Assembly: GCA_024138025.1 (NCBI GenBank)
Contig: JAMXBD010001458.1
Coordinates: 62,001-126,000 of the forward strand
Direction of reading: 5' to 3'
From: Combretum micranthum
Taxonomy: Eukaryota; Streptophyta; Magnoliopsida; Myrtales; Combretaceae
DNA: 64,000 nt
The notes below the pieces were generated by a model that saw only the letters and a list, made by a program, of their open reading frames with translations, was not told the DNA's origin and did no database searches. Position 1 is the stretch's first letter. Each line of letters begins with the position of its first letter. The translations under genes were made by a program, and so were the position numbers. Below, one piece after another: positions 50,101 to 63,303 of this stretch.

Positions 50101-52194
50101 AAAAAAGTAGAATGAGAGCTATGAGTGCATAATTGTTCTTGAAAGATGTACTATAAGAGTATATATAGGTCATTAAAAATTGTTCATGGGCAGTGGTCGA
50201 GGGTTCACTAGCCCACATTCTCCAGTCGTGGAAAGATAGGGTCCTAGGGTCTGAGAGGAGGTCTTCATCCGGGTGAATAGGGACTCTTATTAGTCTTATC
50301 AGTCATCTTTAAATAGAGCTCAATGTGTGTTATGTCGAGAGAATTGATAGTAGGGAAGTATCAAGACTGTTAGTGTTCTGTTTAGACGGAGCTAGATTTG
50401 AAAGACCCTCTGTTTAAATTTGTCTATCAACAATCGTTTTCCATACGCCTTTTAATGCGAAACAACTAATAGAGTAGATTTGAAAAGGGGGTTTCATGCC
50501 AGAACCTAAGTCATTGGTTGAGTAGAGAATTCCAATATCATGGATTGATTTGGAAAAAACAACCACAGCTGTATGGGGCCGAAGGAACCTGATGGAGATT
50601 TATGACTGGGTTGAGTGTTGCGTCGTTCTAGCTAAGCGTATCATGCATAATAGGAAACGCTCGAGCAAACTGCCAATGCAAAACAGGGTTGGGAGAAGCT
50701 TGCCTTTTCAAATTCTAGTACGATTATGGGATAGCAGGTGTCGTGTACGAATTGGTCGTATACACATTACTTTCATATACATATGAAGGCACCGTTTCGT
50801 GTCAAAGGATCCTAGCCGTTTGATTTTGCTCACGAAATATCTAATGGTCAAGGAAAAACATCAATCCCGAATGTTCCAACCATCACATCATTCAAATTTT
50901 CAGACTTCCCACGTTCCCGCAACATATTTTTTGCATTCGATTTCTTTCTTTCGTATTGCCCCACACATTCCGGCTAAATCCAAATTTGATTACGTAAACA
51001 AAGTAAAAAAAAAAAAAACATCTTAAAAAAAATTTAAGATTTGAAAATACAATCCTAACACAAGAAAACATACACTTGAAATAATAACCTCTGCTTTAAT
51101 CAGAATAAATAGAGGAGGAAAAAAGAGAGAACATAAGAAAATCCTCAAACATTTTAAGTATAATTGAATTAATATGGGATATAGGAGGTGGGTAATTATA
51201 GCTGTCTCCACAAAATGTGATCATGGAGTTTTAACAAAAGTTGTTTCCAATGAAGTAGAATGGAAAATGGTAATTTAACTATTATTAATGACTTTTTTAA
51301 AGCTACGAGCAGTGAGTCCAATGCCTGAATTCGTTAAATAATGTAAGTACATAGATAGATTCCTGCAAGATGTGAAACTATTGAGTTTATGGGTTTGTTT
51401 AGATGGTCTATTTTTCATCTATATTTATATTTGTATCTATTTATCATTTATATCTAGTTTATTTGATGTTTTTATGAGCAAAGTTATTCATTTATTATCT
51501 CTTTGTCACACAGAACCATATTTAAAAAGTAGCTTTTTATAAAATAGGAACGACTTCAAGAAATGTATTTGTTAAAAAAATATAAGTACATAGATAATCC
51601 ATACATAGATAGACTCCTGCAAAATGTGAAACTATCGAGTTCATATTTAAAAAGTAGTTTTTCATAAAATAGGAATGACTTCATGATAATCGGAATGTGT
51701 TTGTTTAATAATATAGAAAAGATAACATCATCATTGTCGTGCAAACATTATAGCTCCTCTTTTCGAGTACTATATTTATATAAATGACTGTCTTTTTTTG
51801 TCACATAATATGATGTTTCATGCATGAAATGAAAAAATTATAAAAAGCCAGAAGGTATTCCCAGCATTAACAAATTGTGAAAGGTCAACAGTGATAAATA
51901 TGCTAATAAATTCTCCATTATTAGAAGGCCACATGCGGAGGGGAAAAAAAAGGAGAAAAGAAAAGAAACTTGTAAATCATCAAAATAAATCAGCAATGCA
52001 GTCTAGTTCTTCTTCAGTGATGAAAATCGAAAAATTCGAATAAACATCAAGCTGAGCTATCTAAACAGCACAAATGAAAAAAAGGAAAAAAAGAAGAAGA
52101 ATAATAGGAAAGGAAGAATTGAATTTCCAGCACCCTCCAGAATATAAGCAAAGTAACAATCTATGTTTCTTCTTCCCTCCCGTAATGTTTTTCA
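47104..52194. other. Intergenic region between SCAR and 14-3-3 genes
   Basis: This includes the 3' flank of SCAR. I see no gene. 47,690-48,040 is rich in gagctt/aactca words. 51,350-51,710 contains a diverged duplication (acatagatagattcctgcaa recurring near 51,593) with a MITE family A fragment near 51,391. The 3' UTR of the 14-3-3 gene occupies its right end. Confidence 0.6.
48588..48936. mobile_element. Probable eroded hAT-like element, GAGCT-rich (349 bp)
   Basis: The left end is TAGGGACACGAACGAA and the right end reads TAGGATTGCAAATGAG in reverse complement. Flanking octamers CTGTAAAT and CTATATAT match at 6 of 8. Subterminal regions carry 'ctcgagctcagctcga' and 'ttgagctcgagctag'. The decay makes this less certain than the other hAT-like calls. 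Confidence 0.5.
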
Positions 52195-55100
52195 TCACTG
52201 CAATAATCAAATCAAAGGATGTTAAATTTCAGTACAAGATGAAAGCTCAGAATGATTTCCAGCAGTAGCATTTGGTATGCACGTTACTTACCTCTGCGTT
52301 GTCGCCACCAGCAACTTTAGCAGAATTTTCCACCTTTTGAGTCTCTTCTGCAAATATAAGACAGCAAAAGCATGTGAACACCGCATATTGAAGTTAAAAC
52401 ACAAATTCTTAAAGAACTAAGCTATTATGATCAAGTCCAGCAATGGAAGGTGGCCATTTAAGGAGACGAGCACAGACGTATTCTTGTTCCTTGATTGAAA
52501 TTTAGTGCTACTGCTAATGCTATATCACGATGCAATAATATAAATGGAGAATGATCATGCTAATAAATTGCAAATGCAGTTCGAACACGTGACGTTTATG
52601 GAAAGCCCTTTAGCCAGCATTTAAAGAAGACCTTTCTATCATGTTTTTTGGAACATATTTCGCGAAGACCATTGGAGCACCATAAATACGAGGTAACAAG
52701 ACACCATATGCATCGAACATTATCAAAATTATGTTAGAAATGATGGCATGGACAAGACTCACAAAGGTTTCGATCTAGGTCTAGGTCTAGGTCTAGGTCT
52801 AATTCTAATGTGTGGTCTACAGAGTGGCATAAGATAGGAATAGAATATGATTCTTAGAGAATAAAATAAAGAACCAATAGCTATTCTTTATAGTTCTTTT
52901 AAGATCTCATAGCTAGATCAAAAATATACTGAGAGAGACTAAAGAATAACTACTCCTTTGATCCCATGAAAGAACTGCAATCCCTCATTTTGTAACAATA
53001 TCGTAACAATAGCAATTTCATTGAATAGTTGTTTCGTCAATCAAATACAGGATTAAGCATCTAAAAATGTAAAGTGAAACAGACAATAACAGTGAAAAAC
53101 CAAAACCAGATATGTTAAATGCAAGCTTCTGATTTACCTCCATCCTCATTGACGTCAGAGGTCCACAATGTAAGATTATCCCTCAGAAGCTGCATAATTA
53201 ATGTGCTATCTTTGTAAGATTCCTCGCTTAATGAATCCAGCTCAGAGATAGCCTCGTCAAAAGCCTGCTTTGCGAGTTGACATGCCCTGTAACAATTTGG
53301 ACAGTTAGAAGGAACCACACAGATCTCAAGGGGAAACAAGTCTAAATTGTTACACTTACTTGTCAATAGAGTTCATAATTTCATAGTAAAAGACAGAGAA
53401 GTTCAATGCCAAACCCAAGCGGATTGGATGGGTTGGGGATAATTCAGCATCAGCTGAAGTTGAAGCTGCCTGCATAAAGGAAAATTTTTAATACGTAGAT
53501 ACAAACTAAACCTAGTAGCATCTCATGCAAAAGAGAAAAAATAAACAGCAGAAGCAGACTAGAAACACAAGAATCCCTATGATTCATATACAATTCTAGG
53601 CAAAGGGCTGTGATGATCTAACATTATCATTAATTCTTCATCTTATCGATTTAAAGTACAATAATTATCCAGAGGAATAGCAAAGATGAGCTAAAGTGTC
53701 AACAGAAAGACCCAAAAACAAAAATAAGAACTGAAGACATAAGGTTTCTCTAGTAAACGAATCATTAAGGATTCACAGACAACCTCATGATAGGCTTTAC
53801 CTGCAGGAGGACGTGATAAACTAAGAGAGCATGAATATTAGTTCTAGAATGAGAATCTAATAATATTTGCATGGGATATGCTACTTTTACCGACGAAAAG
53901 TCATTAAAATACATAAATAAATAATCAGAGATCATTTTTCTTTTTAAAGTAAAGCCCACTTAGCTTCAGCTTAAATGGAGATTTTGCGTAGTTTCAAACT
54001 ACAAGCAGAAAGAAAAATGAAGCAATATATGAACCTGATATGCTTTCAGAGACTGCTCAGCAACTTCTTTCCTTTCATCACCTGTCTTAAACTCTGCCAG
54101 ATATCTATAGTAATCTCCTTTCCTGGAAATCCAAAAAACCAAACTCCATTAGTGTTCAAAATTTCCTCAAACCGACATTCATATCTCAAGAATCTGTTCT
54201 AAACAAAAGCTTACATCTTGTAGAAAAACACAGTACTTTCTGCACCAGTGCATGATGGAATCAAATGCTCATCAATCACGCTCATAACATCATTGCATAT
54301 ATTCAACAATTCAGACTCAACTTTCTGCCTGTAATCCCTAATTCTCTTCGCATTCTGTTCATTTCCTTTTGAGTCTTCCTTTTGCTCAATGGATGATAAG
54401 ATCCTCCACGATGCCCTTCGAGCACCAATCACATTCTTATAACCAACAGAAAGAAGGTTCCGCTCTTCCACCGTCAGCTCGACATCTAGACCCGCTACTT
54501 TCTTCATTGCATCAACCATTTCTACCATATTCAATAGCAGCAAAATTATTTTCCATTTATTCCAAAATCCTTTCAAAATGTCAATTTCCTACTGGAATGA
54601 TGTCAATTGATGTTTGTAGAACTAACTGAAAAATGCATAAAGATAGGGATTTTAAAGCTTCTATATTAAATTAACTGCATATTTCCACCTCATATGATCA
54701 TTCCATAAAAAGTTGCTAAAACACCATATAGCAATTCCCTATGAATTGCTTCAGTAAATTGTTACTATGAAAAAATGAATCTCAATTTATGTCCATATGC
54801 TCATGAATTGCTATCATATGGTTTTCTAATTATACTATCATAAAAACCAGGTCTTAAAGACAATATCACTAGACCATCATCTGTCTATTATAAAGAAAAC
54901 GTAAGAGGTACTTTGCTTTTATGATATAAGTATAATAGATATGTTGTTTTTATTCTAATATTTATTGCTTTGATTTCTATATCAATTAAATGATGTGATA
55001 GATATGCAAATAACCATACATTACTGTTGAATTAAAGTTCAGCTCCCTCTTATCCCATGCGGCAAGCTAAACAGCGGATTATCGAGCAATGAACTTTCCT

Positions 55101-56110
55101 ATTCTTCCTAGAACACTAAGATTGAAAGACAAACAACCCCACGTTAACCTAATGAAAACCGACGGCATGCTTCTCAACATAACTTAAGTTGAAGTCAAAA
55201 CAAACATTGATATATAGGGCTGACTAAGTGCCTAATGAATTAGTCGTGTCAAGAAAACTCTGCCTGAGCTTCACCCGAAAACTCAAAGCTTCAGCTAGAT
55301 TAAGCTATAACCTTTATGCTTAATCACAATCTTAAGCTCGAGTTTGTCTCAACTATCCTTTTTTTATTATGTTTTTTATATATAGCCTCAACTATCTTTG
55401 TATAGACTTGTTATAGCCTAATAAAATCTAAATCATTTTACTTAAATCTTTATAAAAGCTTAAGATCAATCTGAATATAATCTAAACTTCATCAAGAATG
55501 CTGTGAACTCAAATTTCGAGTTCAGCTCGATTAGTCTCGCGAGCTAGTCCAGCCGCACGGTCAATAAAAGCGTCAACTGCAAGCCGAATCGAATCGAAAT
55601 CGAGCAGATACAAGACGGAGAGACTTGTTTCGTTTATCTAAAATCAATGTTTTGTTCCTTAAATACAAGGTCACAATCCCTCAATTAGAAGAATTCCTCC
55701 ATTATCGATATCCACAAGCCAAACATACACATGCACGCGGATTCCGAATAAATCAAAACAACAAAACAAACAAATACACCATAAGAGTATAAATAAACCT
55801 AGATTTTAATAATAAAAAAAACGAAGCTAGATCATGAAATAAATAGATCAAGCCGGGACAGATGGAAGCACATTAAGAAAAATGATTTTAAATAAGAGAT
55901 CGAGCAAGGAAACATGTTATACATATCAATGAAAGAGAAAAGCAAAAAAAAAAAAAAAAAAAAACATCATAAGAATCTGAAAGTTGGATAGATCTAGAAG
56001 GGAGAGAGAGAGAGAATCTAGAGAGAGGAGGAGTAACCATCGTAACGCTCGGCTTGTTCGGCGAGCTTGGCGACGTAGACGTAGGTTTCTCTATCTTTCG
56101 AGGACGCCAT
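52195..56110 (-). CDS. 14-3-3 protein (GF14 type)
   Basis: Seven minus-strand exons: 56,038-56,110; 54,215-54,521; 54,035-54,122; 53,360-53,469; 53,138-53,286; 52,292-52,347; and the stop codon at 52,195-52,197. All introns are GT-AG, with no frame break, giving 260 residues, the normal family length. 14-3-3 dimers bind phosphoserine/threonine motifs in enzymes, H+-ATPases and transcription factors. The amphipathic groove residues are visible: K53 and R60 in [14 protein letters not shown], and R133-Y134 in [19 protein letters not shown], the diagnostic C-terminal helix motif, is in exon 5. Start: [20 protein letters not shown] is a standard 14-3-3 N-terminus. Intron 1 is 1.5 kb. The last intron sits exactly between the final sense codon (GAG) and TGA. 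Which isoform class it belongs to needs a tree; the N-terminus recalls the GF14-mu/TFT9 type. Confidence 0.97.
52774..52801 (+). repeat. Hexanucleotide microsatellite (CTAGGT)n in 14-3-3 intron 5
   Basis: About four and a half CTAGGT units lie between exons 5 and 6 of the minus-strand gene. Confidence 0.9.
55943..55963 (+). repeat. Poly-A tract in 14-3-3 intron 1
   Basis: About 20 consecutive A (poly-T on the coding strand), about 75 bp downstream of the exon 1 donor. Confidence 0.9.
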
Positions 56111-57960
56111 TTTTTCTCTGTCTGTCTGTCTGGTCTCTCTCTGTGTCTGTGTGTTGCGTGTTTTTGTGTCTGTTTCTCTCTCTATAGAGATGGATGCAGG
56201 GAGGAGTTTCTCTCTCTAAATGTGAACACGAGGAGTTTGGTTTGATGGGGTTAAAAGTTATAATTTTCTAATTTTTAATTTTATTTTTGTGGTGAGTCAT
56301 GTGTGGGGGTGAGATGATGCTGTTGGTTTGAGAAGACGATGACCTCGTGTCTCGACCTGTCGTTCTTAGTTGGGTGTGCCGTGTGCTGCTACGGAACGAC
56401 GCGGAAAAGTTCCCGCTCTCCCGTTTGATTCACGCTCGCCCTCCTTCGTGTATGCCACACCCTCCTCGGATGATCGTTGGCCGTGATTAAAATGGTGTCA
56501 CGGTGTTGATCCTGCTAATTATAATATAATGTGTGAATAATTTACATAACTTAATATAAATATTGCATATTAAAACTGCCACATGTTTAATCATAATTAG
56601 TTGAAACAGCATAACCAGCATTTTGAACAATTAAAAAAGAAAATTAATATTTGGAGTATATTCATTTAAAGTATAGATGGTTAAAAAGAGGAATTAACTT
56701 TTTACAAATAGATAAAAAAAAAAATTCATGATTGACCAAAATATTAACTAAAACATTGATTTGAACATTGTCGTTTTAAATGAACTTTGTGGAACGTTTA
56801 TATTCTTATAATTAATTTATTTGACTACTTGAAATATCGATAATTTAGATGAACTTATTCCAAAAGTTAATACATCCTAGTGTAATTTAATCATTTGGTT
56901 TATAGAACTTCTTAAAGGGCCATCTAATTTCAAATGATTATAAATATTAAATGTATAAGTCATTTTGGTAATACAATCAACAACACTACAATTGAATGAC
57001 CAATTTGGATAGTCGATACAAAAGATTACATTTTGAGAACATGTGCGATCAAATATATCAAAGTTTGATGGACTAATCGAACGGAGAGAGTAGCTACTTG
57101 GGAGCTCAAACTTGAAATGACAGCAAAGTATATAAAACTCTTTGATAATTCAAGTAACTTTCAAGGATGAAAGTTTTTAAATCTACCAAGAGGATAAATG
57201 AAATAACTCAAAATAAATAAATTATAAAAATGAGAAAAACAATAAAGTGTTTATTAATGGAGGGGTAATTGTGTCTAACCCCAAAAAAAATTTAAAAAAC
57301 ATACAATGGTTTGTGACCTATAAAAACTCTAGAATAACTACATTATCCTTCTTTTAATTACATACAAAGACTTTCTCATCTCCCTCTCAAGACTCTTCTG
57401 CAAATCTTAAAGAGTCTTGACAAGATTCTATGCGACACTTTAAAAGGGAAACAAAGAAGTTAGGAAAAGATTTCAAGAGAGTCTTCGAAAGTGAAGATTG
57501 AAGAAGTAGTTGTAAACATTCCAATGTGTTTTTAATCCATTGGGTCTTACTTACATTGAAAAGTATGTAGGTATTGTTTAGTTTTTGTTTGCAGGGGAAG
57601 GGGGGTTGGGTGTAAGTACAAGGAAGTTTAAAGACAATTTAGAGTGAAAACGAGAAGTGAGATTTCTAAAAGTACATGATCTATGCACAGGCACCAGGTT
57701 ATGTACCTCTTTGAGACATAAACACGGTAAATTATCGAATTGCATGACCCATTTGCAAGTCCATGCAACAGATTAAATGTCTCTATGTAATGTGGCAAAA
57801 TATGCACGAACTCGTAAACTAGGTCATGTGCTTTTTTGTGACGCGAATCAACTTTACCCTGGAAGTCTACGACAACATACATATAAATGACTAATATATG
57901 TCTATTTATTTTATTATATTCTAACTATTTTAGAATTATATTCTTGTCGCTTTCAAATAG
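56111..57960. other. 5' flank of 14-3-3 gene and gene-free DNA
   Basis: CT/GA-rich sequence just upstream of the ATG (56,111-56,220) is probably 5' UTR. Beyond it a slightly GC-richer segment (56,300-56,500) gives way to AT-rich DNA with no assignable gene. The 84-codon minus frame at 57,628-57,882 has no recognisable motif. Confidence 0.5.
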
Positions 57961-58103
57961 ATGTTTGTCAAAAAATATATACCAATGAAAAATTAACTGT
58001 TTTACTCATAAAATCGCCAAACAGATACAATACATATATGATACAAATTAGTTACAGATGCAGATTAGACATGGATAAAAATCCAACAATCCAAACAAAC
58101 CCT
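57961..58103. mobile_element. MITE family B copy
   Basis: It contains 'aactgttttactcataaa' in the centre and ends 'aaaaatccaacaatccaaac', as in the copies at 59,152 and 59,627. Confidence 0.55.
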
Positions 58104-59151
58104 TAATTAGTTAACATGTTTTTAACACCATGACATGAACTAGTATATATACTAGCAGATTATCTATTATGCACATACTTAATTTAAGCACTAATTGGAG
58201 TATTATAAACTACAATTAAACTTATTATATATAGGTAACTTACACCAGAATATACTAAGTATGGGGTATGTCTATTTAAGGTATTAACATTTTAATTAAT
58301 TAAAAAGAAGAATTAATTTTTTGTAAAGTAAATCAATTGAGGTATTAACGTTTTGCAAAGTTCATCTAAGGTATCAACTTTTTAATTATTTTTTTAATTA
58401 AATTTCCTTAATTTTCATCATTAGTCTATTATTAATACATCACTAGAATCACTTTACATAATGTTAATTTTTTTTAATCTCTTGAAATATTGATATCTTA
58501 AATAAATTTGTTTTTAAATGTTGGTATCTTTTAATATAATTTACCCTATTATATATATAATATGATAAAAGTTCATCATACCACCATCATGTCAAGATAA
58601 TAAGAAAAGGGAAGCCTTGTACAGCGTAGATGGATATCCAAGAATAATGAATGGTTTTACTTTTATATCACATTTGACATGTAGAAATAATATAAATTAA
58701 AATGAAATAAATGAAGTCGAGAATGGACAAACAAATTCAATCCCATGTTTAAGAACATCTATAAAATCGTTAATTCCTTATATACATATTAGTGGTATTT
58801 ATTAAAATTACTCTTAATTCATGTACAAGTTTACATTATATATTAAAAGTTTGTTTCCGTGATCTATAACAAGGTTAAATTTCACCTTTTGAGGAAGTAT
58901 ACAGCACATGAGAAGTACTTTTAATTTGGAAACTATGAACAGTGGCTAATCCTCTAAAGAGCAGTTACTCAAAATTTATAAGAAGTTTTACTTAAAAGCA
59001 TAGTAGTGCATTCAGCATTTTGCCAACAAGTATTTACAGCGAGGTTGAGTTTTCTCTTGAGACTTGGCTTTTTTTTTTAAAATTCAACCCAATAAACAAA
59101 TTTATATGACCGTTAAGAGAGCCACAGGCTTTTAAGAGATATGCATGACTT
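58104..59151. other. Gene-free AT-rich stretch
   Basis: Two short related segments beginning 'gaggtattaacgtttt' / 'aaggtattaacatttt' (58,278-58,380) hint at another small repeat; nothing else is seen. Confidence 0.45.
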
Positions 59152-59343
59152 AGGTTTGTTTGAATTTTTGTTTTGGCATCGTTTTCAAATCAAATCAATA
59201 TTGAACCGATATAAATATGATACCGATGAAGAACCGACAGTTTTACTTATAAACGAATCAAACCAAACCAATACTAAACCAATATTGATACCAAACTGAT
59301 ACTGATTTGATTAAGATAAAAAATTTGATAATCCAAACGGGCC
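59152..59343. mobile_element. MITE family B copy
   Basis: It runs from 'aggtttgtttgaattttt' to 'aatttgataatccaaacggg', with the core 'gacagttttacttataaac'. The ends are imperfect inverted repeats of the GTTTG/CAAAC type. Confidence 0.6.
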
Positions 59344-59626
59344 CATAATCTATTGTGAAGAGATTGAGCACTCTTGCATTAGAGTTAAAACTTCTTAGCC
59401 ATGTTAAAATTCATAATAATTTTTGTGTTTCTGTAAGTATTGAAACAGCGAGTTCTCTTTCTAGATAGGTACGAAATATTAATCATGTCCTAATACAATG
59501 GCAAGGCCTTAAAACTGAAGATACAAACACCTCTTGGAATTAGGCAACTTCATCCATCTTATAACCATGAAAATGAGGTTGTTTTCTTTATAGGAGAGAA
59601 AAATGTTATAACTAGAGCAAAAGGCT

Positions 59627-59814
59627 GGCCTGTTTGAACACCAGGTTTGGTATCATTTTGGTTTTGCTTTCAGGCCGAACGAATACAGATATGATATTGA
59701 TGGAAAATTGACAGTTTCACTCATAAACTGACAAAATCGAACTGATATAGATCCGGTACTAATAAGTTACCGATACAGATCCGATATAGATAAAAATTCG
59801 ACAATCCAAACATG
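59627..59814. mobile_element. MITE family B copy
   Basis: It runs from 'ggcctgtttgaacacc' to 'aaaattcgacaatccaaaca', with the core 'gacagtttcactcataaac'. It is about 300 bp from the previous copy, in the same orientation. Confidence 0.6.
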
Positions 59815-59917
59815 TCATTTTGCACAAATAGTAGCAATATTAATTATAGTGAAAACATATAATAGATGCAATATAAAAATGTGTTATTGAAAGGTTATTG
59901 CAGAAAGGATTCATTTA

Positions 59918-60115
59918 AGGTTTGTTTGTTTGTTGGTAGACTACAGATATAAACATTTTTTTCAAACTTTTTTCCAATAAATTATTTATAAAAAATTAGA
60001 TACAGACAAAAAAAAAGTTGATAGTTCTAATTAAAAGATCAAATAAATCAAATATAGATAAAATATAAATGTAAATCGAATATATTTATTCATATCAGAA
60101 CTGTTTTTCTTGCTT
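59918..60115. mobile_element. MITE family A copy, inverted relative to 39,904
   Basis: The stretch 'gttctaattaaaagatcaaa' is the reverse complement of the corresponding part of the 39,904 copy ('tttgatctttagatgagaac'). Flanking 'atttataaaaaattagata' corresponds likewise. Ends are less clear here. Confidence 0.55.
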
Positions 60116-62390
60116 GAAATTTTTATTTGATCCAATTACTTATGAAGTCAAGACCATAGAAACACATGCAAGACAAACCGGCTCTGCTTGGCCTTGATAG
60201 CTGTAATAGTGATCTTGTTTGTATGCATTTCATATGCTAGTTGTAACACTGGAGTCTTATGTATTATTGCTTTTGGAATTGTTGTGTTCCCAATAGTGTT
60301 TTTTATGTGGATATAGTGACCTTGTGATACATCGCGGTTACATTTAAGGCGAGTTTAAATGTTATGTTTAGTATTTGTAGTTAAGGAAATCCTGTTTGTA
60401 AAGCTCAATTTATGGGCCAGCCTTATGGTTTAAGAAAAGGATTCTATTTGAAAAAATGGGTTAAATGAGGGATCTATGTTAAAATAAGTTAAGTGGGATG
60501 CTAACTTTATATAGCACATTGATGTATTTAAATTATTTATTTATTTAAATAAAATAAATCAGACAAAATAAATAAGAAAATTAAAACAAGGAAAAAAAAC
60601 TTACATGCTTTATTTTTTATTTTAACAAAAATAAATAAGAAATATTAATAAAAAGTAACTAAAAATGAGAGAACAAAAATAAAAAATTTTATTTAAAAAT
60701 TAAGAAAAAATCAATAAATTTAAAAAAAAAAAAAAAAAATTTATCACCAGCTTGGTGAATTGTAATCCACAACTGGTGGGTTAGCGGTGTACCACCCACG
60801 GAGGTTTGCAGCACGGGATTAAAACTAGATCAAACTTTGCTTTTTTTTCCTTTTTTCTTTTCTTCTTCTTCTTCTTCTTCATTATTGGATATAAAAGCTG
60901 GTCAAATCTTTTATACAAATAATTATATATTATTTTATTAACTATTTAAAAATATATTATTACTTATCGACCGCTGCCCATGTTTGCCGATATTTGTTTG
61001 CTCTCGTGGAAAGTGGAAAATGGAGAATTGAAACGTCGGTGGTCAAAGTTATACAGCAAAACTGTGGAGCCTGCGATGTATGAAAATATAACTCCTATAC
61101 GTAATCACTTTTAACTCTATTCGAAATAGCATTTCTTATCTATTTATAATATTTATTAAATTCTTTGATAAAAATAATGTCTCTCAATTGTATGATTAAG
61201 TACTTTTTTGCTCTTTTTCTTCCCCCTTTTTTCCCCTTTTATAAAAAAAAACTTATGTTAATTTTAATCACTCACCTAGACACGCTTAACTGGCAAAATT
61301 AATTAGATTATAAATAGAAATGCAATTTAAGGAATAAAATAGAAACACACACATATAGATAACATTATGTCATCATCCTGATCCATGTTGATAATCGGGT
61401 CAAGTCATATAGATAAAGCATGCATATACTGGGGTGGAAAAGAGTTAAGGAATTTTTATTACTCTGGCTAAAGAAAGGAGTTACGGTTTCTTTCTTTTTT
61501 TTTTTCTTTTTTATTTTATTTTTTGCCAATTAAAATCTCGTATAACTGTTTTTTTTTGGGAGGGAGAGAATTAAACCAAGATCAATTTATTGAAAGATCA
61601 GTATTTATGTCACTGGGCCAGTATGCTCTTGATGGAATCATCAATTTATCATTGCTTAAAGCAGTAAAATTTTAAAATTCGAGGGGTATATTACATTTTA
61701 CATATCCATATTTTTACCTATTTTTACTTTATGTATTTATTTTTCACGCCTTGCGTGTCCGTCTTTTCTAACTATTTGTTACTATTATCCGGATTGGCGC
61801 ATATCAATAAGTATTATGATTTAATTGAATAATACAAAACATAAGAAACTTACCCAAAGAAAATGAAAATTGAAAGAAAAAGTAACATGGTAGAAAGAAA
61901 ACATGTGTTACACTTCTCTCTCCAACTATCTCCTGTGCCTTGTGTCCATGAATCTAATTGAGCTTATCCTAATCAAATTTGAATCGAATTTATATATTTA
62001 AAAGGCTAAAATGAATTTAAAGCTCATCAACAGCGTAGGTTTGATTCCTTACATTAGAGATTGAGTCTAAGGAGGTTGGTTTATTCTTAGAATGATTTAG
62101 AGAGAACTGACTTGGTAAGCTATAATGTCGATTGTTGAGACCAACCTATCCACTTCAACCTTTCTTAGCCGGCTCATGTACTTAATGAGGATGGATACAA
62201 ACTTAGCACATAATAAGCTTAGGGATAACCCTTAGTTAGGTAATTGTATCTTATTTATTGATCACCAGATGATCCAAACAACATCACAAAGCTTGAGATT
62301 TTATGCATGTTCAATAATATCTCCTCATTTACATGCAATTTAGGATAACCCTTAGTTAGGTAATTGTATCTTATTTATAGTTTTAAGTAA
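60116..62390. other. Gene-free AT-rich stretch
   Basis: It includes poly-A (about 60,722-60,739) and a (TTC)n run (about 60,861-60,879). I see no gene. A duplicated 38-bp segment ('aggataacccttagttaggt' at 62,222 and 62,342) sits just left of the next element. Confidence 0.5.
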
Positions 62391-62398
62391 TAAATGAC

Positions 62399-63295
62399 TA
62401 GGGGTGGGCACGGATCGGTTTGGTTCGGTTTTTCCTAAAACCAAACCAAACCATAATTTACGGTTTGGTTTTTTTTCCATCCCAAACCAAACCATTAAGT
62501 AATGGTTTGGTTCGGATTATAATTTTTTAAACCATTAAATAACGGTTTGGTTCGGTTTGGATTACGGTTTAAATCAAAATTCTAACTAAAAATTTTTCTT
62601 GTTCTAGTTTTTTTACATTTGTGTAGATTCTTAAATATTTATATCAATTTACAAAGTTGATATTATAAACCACGATAAAATACTTTATAAATTCATTATA
62701 CTTCTAATCTATAGTTCTCTATAAAATCAATTATCCACCAATAAAATACATTCACTAATCAATACATAGTAAGTCATAATTTATGATTTTTAATATAACC
62801 ATCATGTCAATTATCTACCAATAATTTAGCTAAAATAAAAAATCATCTATCAACAAAATTCATCATTGGATAAAATGACCAACTGACAAAATATATTAAA
62901 CAATTAATACATAATAAAAATTTATAACTAAATAAATAAATTTCATACTTTACAAAGTTAAAAGCTATTAAAAAAAATAATAGTTCATCATAAAAAAAAT
63001 TACATATCATGAGCTTAAAAAAAATTAAAAAAGAACAAGTTGATTTAATTAATATTTACCAAATAAATATACAATGAAATCATATAAACATATAGTAAAA
63101 TATTATTATTTTTTAAAAACGGTTTGGTTCGGTTTTACGGATTGGTTTGGTTTACCTTCCAAACCAAACCATAAATTTACGGATTGGTTCGGATTTGAAA
63201 AATTTCAAACCAAACCATGAAAAAAACCATATTTTCGGTTTGGATTGGTTCGGTTACGGATTGGTTTGGTTCGGTCGGTTTTTTTGCCCACCCTA
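62399..63295. mobile_element. Non-autonomous hAT-like element, family 4 (897 bp)
   Basis: The left end TAGGGGTGGGCA and the right end (reverse complement) TAGGGTGGGCA are flanked by a perfect 8-bp duplication TAAATGAC (62,391-62,398 and 63,296-63,303). Both subterminal regions are dominated by 'ggtttggttcggtt' and 'aaaccaaacc' words. The core is AT-rich and has no transposase. Confidence 0.93.
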
Positions 63296-63303
63296 TAAAT
63301 GAC

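Noticed and set aside
55215..55610. GAGCT/AAGCTT-rich segment inside 14-3-3 intron 1
   Set aside because: It resembles the GAGCT-rich element at 48,588 in composition, but no paired ends or duplication were found.
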